DNA from: Pseudomonas sp. MN1F
GTDB taxonomy: Bacteria; Pseudomonadota; Gammaproteobacteria; Pseudomonadales; Pseudomonadaceae
Assembly: GCF_009391885.1 (NCBI RefSeq)
Contig: NZ_VZII01000002.1
Coordinates: 1 to 64,000, forward strand
DNA: 64,000 bases
Reading direction: 5' to 3'
Each line of letters starts with the position of its first letter. Within the stretch, counting starts at the first letter, position 1. A program made the translations under genes and the position numbers. Of the stretch, positions 45,788 through 55,192 are shown piece by piece. Below the pieces are notes generated by a model. The model made no database searches, was not told where the DNA came from, and saw only the letters and a list, made by a program, of their open reading frames with translations.

Positions 45788-47356
45788 ATGGGTGGTGCGG
45801 TGCGCATGAAAAAGCTCGAAAAAAGCACTCTGTGCTATTTAGCTGGATGCCTGACAGTTGGAGTGCTGTTCTCATTTGGAGTGACACAGCTTTTATGGTT
45901 GGCTAGTGCAGATAACAGGATAGAGTCCCACGCTAAGGTTATTCTCAATCATGCCGAAATGGTCGCAGGAAACCTTACAGCTGCACTTGATGAGCTAAAC
46001 AATACCTCTGACGAGTCTTGCGGGCTAACTGACCTAGACACGTTAAAACGAGTTTTATATGAATATCGCTTTGTAAAAGATGCAGGGCGAATAAAAAACA
46101 ACACTATTACTTGCTCCGCTATGTGGGGCGTAATCCCTGCTTTCAGGTTGGCTGGTGAGGGTAGACTTACGAAAAACAATGTTAGGCTGTGGAGTGCAGC
46201 TTCAAGCTATTTTCCCGGCGCAATAAAAATTGATGTTTCAGCAAAAGAAAACTCATTTGTGGTTACGTCACCCACCGCATTTGCACCTTTTGAATCACCG
46301 CCAGCAGAATTAAATGCATTTATTGTCTCTCGTGACGGCAAAACCATCATGCGCACGTTCGGCGATTTTCAGCAAGGAAATATCCTAAGCAGCGCATCTG
46401 CAAGAGTGTGCTCTGAAAAATACGACATTTGTGTTAGCTCGAACATTCAAGCAAATGTTTTCAAGGCCAGCAAACCTACTCTTTTCCTGTTTGTCGCATT
46501 AACTGGCTGTTCTTTGGGCTTGTTGGCTTTCTATGCTGCCCACCAATATCGTAGAGTTAGAAACTCACTTTCATATCGTTTAAAATACGCTATTAGAAAT
46601 GGGCTAATATCAACTACATATCAGCCAATTGTTCATGGCAAGACCGGCAAGGTTTCCGGGTTCGAAGTTTTGGCGCGCTGGCACGATAAGAAATTCGGAT
46701 CAGTCCCTCCAAATGTCTTCATCCAAAAAGCGGAAGCTCTTGGTTTGCAAGAGAAGCTGAACAAGCTGATTGTTAATAGGGCTTTGGAAGAGTGTTCGAG
46801 AGGCCTGGCTTGCCATCCGGGAGTATATTTGAGTTTTAACATTGAAACCAAGGACCTGCTGGATGGCGGTCTAATTCGACACATATCAGATACAGCAAGA
46901 AGTCACGGCGTATCAGCTAGCCAGATTGCAATTGAAATTCTTGAAGGGGCAACGGCTGAAATTAGCCAGGTCGAACAAAAAATTGAGTCCATTCGAGCTT
47001 CTGGTTATAAAGTATTAATTGACGATTTCGGCTCAGGATATTCAAGTCTATCCTATCTGGCCGGGCTCAATGTTGATATTATAAAAATTGACAAGTCGTT
47101 CTCAAAAGCTGCTGGAACAGACTCTCCGGCAGCAGTAGTGCTGCAAAAGATTCATGAAATAGCAAAAGCTTTAAACGCAAAAATAATTTTTGAGGGCGTG
47201 GAGACGGAAGCTCAGAAAAAAGCAATTCTTGATTTCTGTCCTGATGCACTTGTTCAAGGATGGCTATTCAGCAAGGCATTGCCAATTAGCGAACTTACTG
47301 AAAAAGTCAGATCGCAAAGAGCTAGGGGTGAAGCGATGAATTTTGCACATGAATAA
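45788..47356 (+). CDS. CSS-motif/EAL-domain c-di-GMP phosphodiesterase
   Basis: 522 residues. TM1 is at about 15-38, then a periplasmic CSS-motif domain (cysteines in ESCGLTD, NTITCSAMWG and RVCSEKYDICV, 40-240), TM2 at about 243-263, and a cytoplasmic EAL domain (about 275-515). EAL residues are in place: FEVLARW, SFNIETKDL, IEILEG, IDDFGSGYSSLSYL, IKIDKSF and FEGVETE. It should degrade c-di-GMP under redox control of the periplasmic cysteines, as in PdeB/PdeC-type proteins, which favours motility. The start could also be the second ATG six codons in. Low-GC cargo gene in a mobile-element region. Confidence 0.87.
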   Translation: MGGAVRMKKLEKSTLCYLAGCLTVGVLFSFGVTQLLWLASADNRIESHAKVILNHAEMVAGNLTAALDELNNTSDESCGLTDLDTLKRVLYEYRFVKDAGRIKNNTITCSAMWGVIPAFRLAGEGRLTKNNVRLWSAASSYFPGAIKIDVSAKENSFVVTSPTAFAPFESPPAELNAFIVSRDGKTIMRTFGDFQQGNILSSASARVCSEKYDICVSSNIQANVFKASKPTLFLFVALTGCSLGLLAFYAAHQYRRVRNSLSYRLKYAIRNGLISTTYQPIVHGKTGKVSGFEVLARWHDKKFGSVPPNVFIQKAEALGLQEKLNKLIVNRALEECSRGLACHPGVYLSFNIETKDLLDGGLIRHISDTARSHGVSASQIAIEILEGATAEISQVEQKIESIRASGYKVLIDDFGSGYSSLSYLAGLNVDIIKIDKSFSKAAGTDSPAAVVLQKIHEIAKALNAKIIFEGVETEAQKKAILDFCPDALVQGWLFSKALPISELTEKVRSQRARGEAMNFAHE

Positions 47357-47420
47357 ATTTTATATTAGCCCTAAAAGGTGCCCAATCTTTGATTGGGTGC
47401 GTTTTAGAGCTGGTAGCGAT

Positions 47421-48533
47421 TTAGAGATGGGGGCTTCTTTTCGGCAGTGTATCCATTCGGGGTGAAACTGATGCGGTCAATGTGCTCATCAGCCAAGTGA
47501 ACATCCATGATGAAATGTTTTTCTTAGTAGGCGTTATAGTAATTCTTACGTTTTGACCGATTAGAAAATTATTTACTCGCATTCGCCCATGCTCGTTCAA
47601 AAGGAGCTTGTAAATTTCCATAACGTTAAGCATGGATTTACTGACCAGATGCAGCGAACTAATTCTTAGGCTAATCTCATTATGCTTTGCTTTAAGCTGG
47701 TCCAAGTCGTGAGCTACTTCCTCAATTTTGCTTAGAATGTATTTTTTGGCCGTTTCCGAGGCATTAGTAAGAATGTCGAAATTGCTTGCTAACGATTTTT
47801 CCTGTTGAAGAATTTTTCCAGCTAGCTCTTGCTTTTCATTTTCCAGCGACTTAATATCCTTAGGCTTTGGTATTATTCTGTGAAATGGGATAAGAGATTG
47901 GTAGGAAAGGAATATTTCCTCTATTCGTGCATATCTATATCTGACGCCTTTTCATGGTGATGCATACGTGCAGCGCCCAGCCAATGAGGCCGAGCACACC
48001 AAGTCAACATACTCTCTTTTTTGTGCGTGGTAACGGAAGCCCGAGCCACAGGCACAAAAAACAATCCCTCGTAAGATGTTTTTGAATTCTGCGACCTTCC
48101 GCCCTGCAAGTTTTGGGTCTTGTCGCTCACTCAATTTTGCGCCGACTCTATAAAACTCTGACTCTGAAATTACTGCCGGATAATAGCCTTTAATCTCTTT
48201 TTTGACCTGAATCGGCTTACCTGATTCGTCCCACTCCATAGCGATAAAAGACCCGTAAATTGCGGGCTGTCGAAGAACCTTCCCAACAATGCTTTCAGTA
48301 TATTTCTTGGGGAAGTTCATCTTGTTTAATTCTTGGGCAGTTGCTCTTGCACCCATTTCAAAACAGAGTTCTGCGGCACGTTTCACGGCTTCTGCATGTT
48401 CGTTAAGGATGAATCCCTCATCAACATAGCTGATCCAGAAAGGGGTCGCACTGCAACTGAACATGCGTCCGCGTAAGCGCTTCGACTTCAAATGCCCAAT
48501 CGAAGTTATGGGCGAGGTGATGCAGAAGGCCAT
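47421..48533 (-). pseudogene. Large serine recombinase without catalytic domain, with in-frame opal stop
   Basis: The frame runs WISYVDEGFILNEHAEAVKR then AAELCFEMGARATAQELNKM (recombinase domain), KNILRGIVFCACGSGFRYHA and LAGRCTYASP (zinc-ribbon domain). A TGA at 47952-47954 interrupts it. It then continues in frame as KGVRYRYARIEEIFLSYQSL and IKSLENEKQELAGKI, the coiled-coil arm, to 47421. The N-terminal resolvase domain with the catalytic serine is absent beyond 48533. Probably the relic of the integrase that carried this low-GC segment. Confidence 0.75.
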
Positions 48534-48613
48534 GGCTATGCGGCATGATGCTCCAGCTTCAATTCAATGACCGTGTTGCACTCAGCTCCTGCAACCGCCA
48601 TTTGATCAATTGG

Positions 48614-48649
48614 ATGCCAGCAGCCACGGCTGCGTGTGGCTGCTGGCAT
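48614..48649. terminator. 14-bp perfect hairpin after the semialdehyde dehydrogenase operon
   Basis: ATGCCAGCAGCCAC, eight-base loop, GTGGCTGCTGGCAT. It lies nine bases past the minus-strand stop at 48658. No strong T-run on that side. Confidence 0.6.
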
Positions 48650-48657
48650 TTGTTGCT

Positions 48658-50247
48658 CTAGCCTTTCGGAGCAGTGGTTTTTCCGTCTACCAGGCGCCAG
48701 ATATTCAAAGGGTTGTTTTGCTTCAATGCCTCAGGGAGGAGGACATTTGGCAAATTTTGATAGCAAACAGGACGAAGGAAGCGGTCGATTGCAGTCGAAC
48801 CAACCGACGTTGTGCGGCTGTCAGAGGTAGCAGGGAAAGCACCGCCGTGTACCATGGAGTCACATACCTCCACGCCAGTTGGGAAGCCGTTGACCAATAC
48901 GCGGCCAGCCTTCTTCTCCATGGCTTGCACCAAACCTTGAGCAATCGCCAAGTCCTCATCTTCAAGATGAAGTGTCGCCGTCAGCTGACCCTCGATGGAT
49001 TTGGCGAACGCGAGCATTTCGTTGACGTTCTGGCAACGGATGACGATAGCTGCCGGGCCAAACACCTCCTCCAAGAGCTGTGCATTGGCTGCCACGCTTT
49101 CGAAGGTCGTTTGATAGAGATGCCCCTGTGCCTGTGTGGCTCCAAGATCAGGCTGGCCTGAAGCAACGGCCTGAACGCAGGACTGACTGGTGATGCGATC
49201 AATCCCTTGCGAATAGGCAGAATGAATGCCAGGAGTCAGCATGGTTTGCGCAGCCTTGTCGCCCAGATGAGCTCCGGCCTTGTCCAGGAAGGCTTCCAGG
49301 TCAGGGCCATCGACTGCAAGCACGATGCCTGGGTTGGTGCAGAACTGGCCTGCGCCCATTACCAGAGCGTCGATGAAGCCGGTGGCGATGGACTCTGCCC
49401 GAGCAGACAGTGCACCTGGCAGGAGGAATACCGGGTTGATGCTGCTCATTTCGGCGTAGACGGGGATGGGTTCAGGCCGCGCTGCCGCTGCCCGCATCAA
49501 TGCCAGGCCACCGCTACGTGATCCGGTGAAACCTACGGCTTTGATAGCCGGGTGCGATACCAACTGCTGTCCTACATCGTTGCCATCACCGACAATCAGC
49601 GAGAACGTTCCCTCAGGCAATTCAAGGCGCTTCGAAGCTTCCTGGATCACTCGCCCTACGAGCTCGGAGGTTCCCAGGTGAGCGCGGTGTGCTTTCACGA
49701 CAACAGGGCAACCTGCGGCCAGTGCGGAAGCGGTATCGCCACCTGCGACGGAAAATGCGAGCGGGAAGTTACTTGCACCGAAGACGGCGACAGGCCCCAG
49801 CGCAATTTTGCACATGCGCAGGTCGGGGCGTGGAAGCGGCTGACGATCTGGCAGAGCCGAGTCAAGTGTCGCATCCTGCCAACGGCCTTGGCGAAGAACA
49901 GATGCGAAAAGTCGCAGCTGACCCACGGTGCGCCCACGTTCGCCTTCAAGTCGAGCCATGGGCAGTCCGGTTTCGAGGTGGGCACGCTCAGTCAGGGTCG
50001 AGCCCAGCCCAACGATACCTTCCGCAATTTCCTCGAGGAAACGAGCACGCAGTTCAGGTGCGGCGGAGCGGAACGAGTCAAACGCCTGCTCAGCCAGCTC
50101 GCAGACCTCGCTCACCAAAGCCCCGCTTGCGCAGTTGAACACTGGGCTAGGAATTGGTTGTTGGTCGTGAGGATTGATCGCATAGAGCTCACGGCCTTCG
50201 CCGCGCACCGCTCGATGACCGATTAGCTGTTCACCTTTGAGTTGCAT
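48658..50247 (-). CDS. Alpha-ketoglutaric semialdehyde dehydrogenase type aldehyde dehydrogenase
   Basis: 529 residues, the long ALDH form used for 2,5-dioxopentanoate to 2-oxoglutarate. It has LGPVAVFGASNFPLAFSVAG, KAHRAHLGTSELVG, FTGSRSGG, the glutamate in PVYAEMSSINP, the cysteine in GAGQFCTNPG, and VHGGAFPATSDSRTTSVGS near the end. In pseudomonads this step closes pentonate, hexarate and hydroxyproline routes, but no dehydratase is nearby. Last gene of a three-gene run with an MFS permease and an Fe-dependent alcohol dehydrogenase. The substrate may be another semialdehyde. Confidence 0.85.
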   Translation of the reverse strand: MQLKGEQLIGHRAVRGEGRELYAINPHDQQPIPSPVFNCASGALVSEVCELAEQAFDSFRSAAPELRARFLEEIAEGIVGLGSTLTERAHLETGLPMARLEGERGRTVGQLRLFASVLRQGRWQDATLDSALPDRQPLPRPDLRMCKIALGPVAVFGASNFPLAFSVAGGDTASALAAGCPVVVKAHRAHLGTSELVGRVIQEASKRLELPEGTFSLIVGDGNDVGQQLVSHPAIKAVGFTGSRSGGLALMRAAAARPEPIPVYAEMSSINPVFLLPGALSARAESIATGFIDALVMGAGQFCTNPGIVLAVDGPDLEAFLDKAGAHLGDKAAQTMLTPGIHSAYSQGIDRITSQSCVQAVASGQPDLGATQAQGHLYQTTFESVAANAQLLEEVFGPAAIVIRCQNVNEMLAFAKSIEGQLTATLHLEDEDLAIAQGLVQAMEKKAGRVLVNGFPTGVEVCDSMVHGGAFPATSDSRTTSVGSTAIDRFLRPVCYQNLPNVLLPEALKQNNPLNIWRLVDGKTTAPKG

Positions 50248-50267
50248 ATTTCTACTCCGAAAACTCG

Positions 50268-51611
50268 TTACTTGTCAGTGGGAATGGGCAGCTTCAGAAG
50301 AAGCACGTAAGCCATTGCTGCTACCGATGCCACGGCAGCACTGATCAAAAATGCGGAAGCGAATGAGCCGGATTGTTGGATGCTGAAGCCAGTGACAATG
50401 GGTGCCACCGATCCCGCCAGGTAACCGCCGAAGTTCTGGATAGAGCCGAAGGAAGCAACCCGTCGACTATCCACGACTGTGTTAGCGATCATCCAAGCAG
50501 TTGAGCTGGCCATGTTGACGCTGAACAATGCACCGCACAGCAACACCACGCTGAGGATGAAGCCACTGCCGAACGACAGAGGGATGGTGAATGCAGCAGC
50601 TGAGAACAGTGCGCAGACAACTACGAGCTTCCGGCTACCCAGTACGGTGGCCCCATTCTTCACCAGTCGGTCACAGAAACGGCCAGCGACGATGGTGCCC
50701 AAGGCGCCAAATACATAGGCCAAGGAAACGATCCAGGCAGTTTGATACAGGCTGAGACCGTGCTCACGCTCGAAATAACCTGGCAACCAGGTGAGGTGCA
50801 GCCATAGCATGTAGATCACGCCCATGAACCCCAGGACTGCACCCCAAGTGCTTTTGTGCTGGAACAGCTCAGCCCACGCGCTCAACTGAGCTTTCACGCT
50901 GGGCCTTGCTGTAATTGCTGCCTGCCTCTGTGCTTGCGTAGCCAGTAGACGTTCGCGTTCCTCTGCAGGAAGCTCAGCCAAAAAACGCTCTTTGCTCTTG
51001 TAGAAGGCGAACCAGCAGGCAGCGATCAAGATTCCAAAAACGCCGGTGGCAATGAACATGCCACGCCATCCCCAATTGACCATCAGCAGGGTCAAGAGTG
51101 GTGGCGCGATGCAAGGCCCTATGCATGTCGACGACAACACGATCCCAGTGGGCGTCCCACGCTTCTCAGCTTCGAACCACTCTGAAAGTGCCTTAGCAGC
51201 TGAAGGAAACATTGGTGCTTCACCGATACCCAGCACGATCCGCAAACCGATGAACGCAGAGAATGTGTTGATCAAGCCAGAAGCAGTTTGAGCAACAGAC
51301 CAGCCAAGAAGCGCTGCGCCCAGTGAAATCTTGCTGCCCAGGCGATCAATGATCACACCCAGTGGAAGCTGAGCCAGGGCATATGCCAACGAGAACGCTG
51401 ACAGGAGGATGCCCATCTGGGAAGGCGTAATCCCCATATCCCGCTGGATAGAGGTGTTTGCAATCGACAGAGCGCTCCGATCCACATAGTTGATGATGCC
51501 GATCACCAGCAGCAGGCTGACGGTGATGACCTGGTACTTCTTGAAGGGGTTTGAGCTCGCCACCGTTTCAGGCTTACGGTTGAGCTCCGCTTCCGCATAT
51601 TTGGTGTTCAT
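50268..51611 (-). CDS. MFS permease, anion:cation symporter (glucarate/galactonate) type
   Basis: 447 residues, 12 spans. The ACS-family opening is SLLLVIGIINYVDRSALSIA, followed by PLGVIIDRLGSK, RIVLGIGEAPMFPSAAKALS and EWFEAEKRGTPTGIV. ACS members bring in hexarates, hexonates and aromatic acids with protons. Lies 20 bases before the semialdehyde dehydrogenase gene and 45 after the alcohol dehydrogenase gene, so co-transcription is likely. Confidence 0.9.
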   Translation of the reverse strand: MNTKYAEAELNRKPETVASSNPFKKYQVITVSLLLVIGIINYVDRSALSIANTSIQRDMGITPSQMGILLSAFSLAYALAQLPLGVIIDRLGSKISLGAALLGWSVAQTASGLINTFSAFIGLRIVLGIGEAPMFPSAAKALSEWFEAEKRGTPTGIVLSSTCIGPCIAPPLLTLLMVNWGWRGMFIATGVFGILIAACWFAFYKSKERFLAELPAEERERLLATQAQRQAAITARPSVKAQLSAWAELFQHKSTWGAVLGFMGVIYMLWLHLTWLPGYFEREHGLSLYQTAWIVSLAYVFGALGTIVAGRFCDRLVKNGATVLGSRKLVVVCALFSAAAFTIPLSFGSGFILSVVLLCGALFSVNMASSTAWMIANTVVDSRRVASFGSIQNFGGYLAGSVAPIVTGFSIQQSGSFASAFLISAAVASVAAMAYVLLLKLPIPTDK

Positions 51612-51656
51612 AGGCGTTCACTTTCTTGTTATTGGATGAGGGCAGGATTTCGAGGC

Positions 51657-52799
51657 TTACATGGAGGCCTCGAGAATCCACTGGTAATCCTCTGCAGAAG
51701 CTTCACGCGGGTTTGTGCGATGGCTGTGATCTGCGAGAGCGCCTTTGATGATTTTGGGGAACATGTCTTCAGTGACTTCCAGCTCCCGCAGGCCGGTTGG
51801 CAGGCCGAGTGCTCGGGTCATGTCCCGGATCGCATCTTCGATTTGGCTTTCGTCAGCCAACCCCATCGCTTGAGCAATACGCGCTGTCTTGTGCTCGTTG
51901 ACCATGCTCGCTGCCTTGCGGTTGAACTGGATCACAGCCGGCAGGAAGATTGCGTTGAGAGTGCCGTGGTGCAGGCGAGGATTGATGCCGCCCAGCGAGT
52001 GGCTCAGGCTATGAACGCAACCCAGACCTTTCTGGAACGCGAGAGCGCCTTGCAGGGAAGCACTCATCATGTTGGTGCGACCTTCCAGATTTTTCGGATC
52101 TTGGGTAGCGGTTTCGATGAAGCGCCAGGCACGCCACAGGCCGTCCAATGCAATACCGTCCGCAGGTGGGTTGAACGACGGAGCCATGAAGGTTTCGAGG
52201 CAGTGGGCAATCGCATCCATCCCGGTAGCAGCAGTCAAAACTGCAGGCAGGCCAAGAGTCAGTTCCGGGTCACAGATTGCAGATTTTGGAACAACGTGGG
52301 GGGAGATCACGCCAACCTTACGGCCATCGTCCAAGATGAGAATGGCGCCACGACCAACTTCGCTGCCGGTGCCGGCAGTGGTCGGCACTGCGATCACAGG
52401 GGCCGTTGCTGGAGTGATGCGAGCCAGGCCACCTTCGATGACAGCGAAGCTTTTCAGCGGGCCTTCGTGCTTGGCGCATACGGCTACACCTTTGGCAAGG
52501 TCAATAGCGGAACCGCCGCCGATGGCGATGATGCCGTCGCAACCGCATTCCTTGAACATGGCCACTGCTTCACGAACAGCATTTTCGTTTGGGTTGGGTG
52601 GCGTGCCGTCATAGATCGGCAGCTGAACAGTGGAGTCGGTGAATTTGCTCAGAGCTACATCGACGATACCTGCCGCACGGACACCACGGTCAGTGACGAT
52701 CAAAGGGCGGGTAATACCAATGCGCTGACACTCTGCAGGCAGGAGCGAAATAGCTCCGACTTCAAACTGGATCTGGGTGATGTAATTGATCAGGGACAT
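51657..52799 (-). CDS. Iron-containing (type III) alcohol dehydrogenase
   Basis: 380 residues. Nucleotide site: IIAIGGGSAIDLAKGVAV and PTTAGTGSEV. Metal ligands: D in AICDPELTLGLP, H in TGMDAIAHCLETF, H in HSLSHSLGG and H in PRLHHGTLN. It would oxidise a hydroxy-acid or alcohol to an aldehyde that the semialdehyde dehydrogenase of the same run then handles. GAGGAG lies five bases before the ATG. First gene of the run, divergent from the LysR gene. Confidence 0.9.
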   Translation of the reverse strand: MSLINYITQIQFEVGAISLLPAECQRIGITRPLIVTDRGVRAAGIVDVALSKFTDSTVQLPIYDGTPPNPNENAVREAVAMFKECGCDGIIAIGGGSAIDLAKGVAVCAKHEGPLKSFAVIEGGLARITPATAPVIAVPTTAGTGSEVGRGAILILDDGRKVGVISPHVVPKSAICDPELTLGLPAVLTAATGMDAIAHCLETFMAPSFNPPADGIALDGLWRAWRFIETATQDPKNLEGRTNMMSASLQGALAFQKGLGCVHSLSHSLGGINPRLHHGTLNAIFLPAVIQFNRKAASMVNEHKTARIAQAMGLADESQIEDAIRDMTRALGLPTGLRELEVTEDMFPKIIKGALADHSHRTNPREASAEDYQWILEASM

Positions 52800-52954
52800 G
52801 GGGTCTCCTCGAGCCTACTGGCTTTGTTATTTTGGGCCGATCTCAGGCCAATCCGCCGCACCGAGTGCGACATCGTGCCGCGCCAGTATAGAAATCTGAA
52901 TTCAGCCGTGGTATTGAGAACAATCCATACAGGTATAACTAGGATTCATACCAA

Positions 52955-53908
52955 ATGACCCCGTCCCTCAACTCGATCATGTCCAGGCTCCACGCTAGAC
53001 ACCTGCGATTGCTCATCGAGCTGGACGAGCACCGCTCTCTTCTCGGAGCCGCAAATAGCGTGGGGCTGACACAACCTGGGGCAAGCAAGGCCCTTCAGGA
53101 GATCGAGACGACTTTTGGTACGACGCTTTTTAATCGCAACAACCGTGGGCTTGAACCAACGGCTGCCGGCTATTGCGCCATCAGGTACGCCAGGGTGGTG
53201 CAGACTGATATCTCGAACCTGCGGCACGATTTGGATGCGATCCTGAGAGGGGTCGGGGGACGCCTTGCGGTGGGGGCGATCATGGGGGCAGTGCCGCTGT
53301 TGATGAAGGCGGTCTCCCAGCTGACTGCTATACAGCCGGAAATGTCATTCGAGATCATTGAGGACACCAGCCAATCGCTCTTAACCCAGATCGAGAGCGG
53401 GCGTCTGGACATGGCCCTGTGCCGGACGAGTGTGAGCAGTTCGCCGCATCTTTTCTCGAGTGCGTTTGTTCAGGACGAGACTCTGGCGGTCATCGCCAAC
53501 ATCGACCACCCCCTCCAGGCCGCTGGAGCACTTCGCTTGGAGGAGTTGGCTGAAAGTCGGTGGATCGTCTACCGGGCCAACATGCCTATGCGGGTGCAGC
53601 TTGAGCGAGAGTTCCATGATGCGGGCATCCGCTTCCCTCTGCACCTGGTGGAGACCACGTCGATTCTGGCAACGCTGTCACTGCTGCAGAACCAGCCCGA
53701 ATTCGTTGCGCTTGTGTCAATCGATGTGGCCAAGCAGTGCGTCCAGCACAACCGCGTATGCATCTTGCCCTTGGCCATCAAGTCCGTAAGCGACCCCTAC
53801 GAGTTGGTAACACGCAGAGGTAGCCAGGCCACGCCTGCTATGGAGCAATTGAGGGGGTTGCTGATACCAATCGGGCTCGACGATGCAGGCAGCCCTGAAT
53901 CGCTTTAA
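52955..53908 (+). CDS. LysR family regulator of the semialdehyde/alcohol dehydrogenase run
   Basis: 317 residues. HTH: ARHLRLLIELDEHRSLLGAA then NSVGLTQPGASKALQEIE (about 15-60). The effector domain carries LTAIQPEMSFEIIEDTSQSL and later PLQAAGALRLEELAESRW. It resembles the GbpR/CbpA-type group of sugar-acid regulators. Divergent from the Fe-dependent alcohol dehydrogenase, with 155 bases between, the standard layout for a regulator and its target. An alternative start at MSRLHARH is possible. Confidence 0.9.
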   Translation: MTPSLNSIMSRLHARHLRLLIELDEHRSLLGAANSVGLTQPGASKALQEIETTFGTTLFNRNNRGLEPTAAGYCAIRYARVVQTDISNLRHDLDAILRGVGGRLAVGAIMGAVPLLMKAVSQLTAIQPEMSFEIIEDTSQSLLTQIESGRLDMALCRTSVSSSPHLFSSAFVQDETLAVIANIDHPLQAAGALRLEELAESRWIVYRANMPMRVQLEREFHDAGIRFPLHLVETTSILATLSLLQNQPEFVALVSIDVAKQCVQHNRVCILPLAIKSVSDPYELVTRRGSQATPAMEQLRGLLIPIGLDDAGSPESL

Positions 53909-54121
53909 TCAGGAGGTGGTCGGGCACTGCGACCGAACCACAATCCCCACTGACCTACGTCAAAACTCGTCGCAGCCTGAAGAGTTACGGCGAACTATAA
54001 TGAAAATACTTTGTCACGTTATTGGATCCGAAACTGCTTTCGGAGTCTAGCTCGCTCGAATGAGATTCAAAATAATGATCCCATCGGCGATTAGGACGAC
54101 TTCAGCTGGAGGCTGTTCTCC

Positions 54122-54859
54122 ATGGACGCGATCAAAAGCTGCTATCACCCCATCGATGCGGCAATTCTTTGGTGCGATCTGGCCGATCACACCGCAGAGA
54201 TCTTACAGGTCGAAATAGCCCACTCAGGTGAGCTACTCAAGCATTTTCCGCAGTGGCCCTGTCTCCACTTCTATGTGGAGCGCATCTACGACGCCATTGC
54301 CTCGGGTGAGCTACCGGCAACGTTCCTCGGCGGGCCCATTACGCTCAACGACCACGCCGAGCGAGTGTATTGGTCCATACGCCGTCCGGATCTGCGGGCC
54401 TGGTTTGCGCTAAACCATCCGGAGGAAAAACCCGAATTCGTGTTCCCCAAAAATATCGACCACCTCGAATGCGTGAGTTTGAACGCCTTTTTGGCTGTGC
54501 AAGCTGAACGGGACTTCTACGCGCGTGAGTTTGAGAAAATGCATCAGGCCTACGATTCTGTTGTCGAAGAGATGACGGTCTACAAGCGCCATGAAAACGA
54601 GCTAACGGCGCAGCTTGATGCAGCGGAGCCAGCCCCTGAAGCCTCCGCCAGCGTCCACTACACGATCATCGGCGCCCTACTGGCAATCACCGTAGGCAAG
54701 TCGAAATCCGGCCAAGTGCAGTCGATCTATAAAAATCAGACTGCGGTAGTCCAGGCTATTTTGTCTCAATTTCCCGGCCTACATGGTTTGAGCAAACACA
54801 CCCTTGATCGGAAATTTGCGTTGGCTCGCCGCCATTTGGCCCAAGCGGAGCAGGCCTAA
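54122..54859 (+). CDS. ICE-end protein of unknown function, copy 2
   Basis: 245 residues, same length as copy 1 at 22270 and closely similar throughout (both contain AAILWC, GELLKHFPQWP, ATFLGGPIT, HTIIGALLA or YTIIGALLA, and LDRKFA). Likely layout: N-terminal globular domain, coiled coil at 128-165, C-terminal helical domain possibly binding DNA. It sits directly before alpA and parA, suggesting an ICE control or maintenance gene. A stem TCCGAAA/TTTCGGA lies at 54027-54044 upstream, and GGATCCGAAA is shared with the region before copy 1. Family not recognised. Confidence 0.78.
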   Translation: MDAIKSCYHPIDAAILWCDLADHTAEILQVEIAHSGELLKHFPQWPCLHFYVERIYDAIASGELPATFLGGPITLNDHAERVYWSIRRPDLRAWFALNHPEEKPEFVFPKNIDHLECVSLNAFLAVQAERDFYAREFEKMHQAYDSVVEEMTVYKRHENELTAQLDAAEPAPEASASVHYTIIGALLAITVGKSKSGQVQSIYKNQTAVVQAILSQFPGLHGLSKHTLDRKFALARRHLAQAEQA

Positions 54860-54862
54860 CTC

Positions 54863-54939
54863 CGAATAGCCAGGCAATGGCGGCAATTGCCTGGCAATGA
54901 TTTTTCACCCCCACGGACCTTCACTGACTGTCACATCCC
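54863..54939 (+). repeat. 77-base conserved tail of the ICE-end gene, copy 2
   Basis: 74 of 77 bases match 23011-23087. It holds the CCAGGCAATG/CAATTGCCTGG hairpin followed by ATTTTT, a probable terminator, then a conserved tract ending in CTGTCACATCCC 13 bases before the alpA leader. Strong conservation of a non-coding tract suggests a function beyond termination. Confidence 0.8.
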
Positions 54940-54972
54940 ACTGCGCGCCACATGGCGCTAAGGAGTGACACC

Positions 54973-55188
54973 ATGCAACCGGCCAGCCCTGCCCCAGCTT
55001 CCGCCGATCGCCACATCATGCGCCGCGATGAGGTGGAACAAAAAACCGGCTTCAAACGCTCGCACATCTACAACTTGATGAAGGCCGGACTATTCCCGCA
55101 ATGCCGGCGCATCGGCACGCGCGCGGTCGGTTGGGACTCGCTGGAGATTGAGCAGTGGGTTCAGGATCGCCTGTCTGTTCGGGAGTAG
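54973..55188 (+). CDS. AlpA-type excisionase/regulator
   Basis: 71 residues, a MerR-like winged helix: IMRRDEVEQKTGFKRSHIYN, LMKAGLFPQ and AVGWDSLEIEQWVQDRL, the AlpA/Phage_AlpA layout (R-x-x-E-V). Such proteins activate or assist excision of prophage and ICE DNA. Start set by AAGGAG seven bases before the ATG; an in-frame ATG seven codons earlier is less likely. parA begins five bases after its stop. Confidence 0.85.
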   Translation: MQPASPAPASADRHIMRRDEVEQKTGFKRSHIYNLMKAGLFPQCRRIGTRAVGWDSLEIEQWVQDRLSVRE

Positions 55189-55192
55189 TGCC

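Noticed and set aside
24166..47954. In-frame stops in the IS30 transposase, the split low-GC gene and the serine recombinase as evidence of stop-codon recoding
   Set aside because: Different stops (TAG, TGA), all in mobile-element relics with other damage; ordinary decay explains them. No suppressor tRNA or selenocysteine-type element was seen.
51636..52958. 440-codon plus-strand frame opposite the Fe-dependent alcohol dehydrogenase
   Set aside because: Antisense shadow without motifs; the other strand has metal and nucleotide sites.
53909..54121. tRNA gene or attL at the left end of the ICE module
   Set aside because: No tRNA cloverleaf or 3'-tRNA repeat was found; only a short hairpin (TCCGAAA/TTTCGGA).
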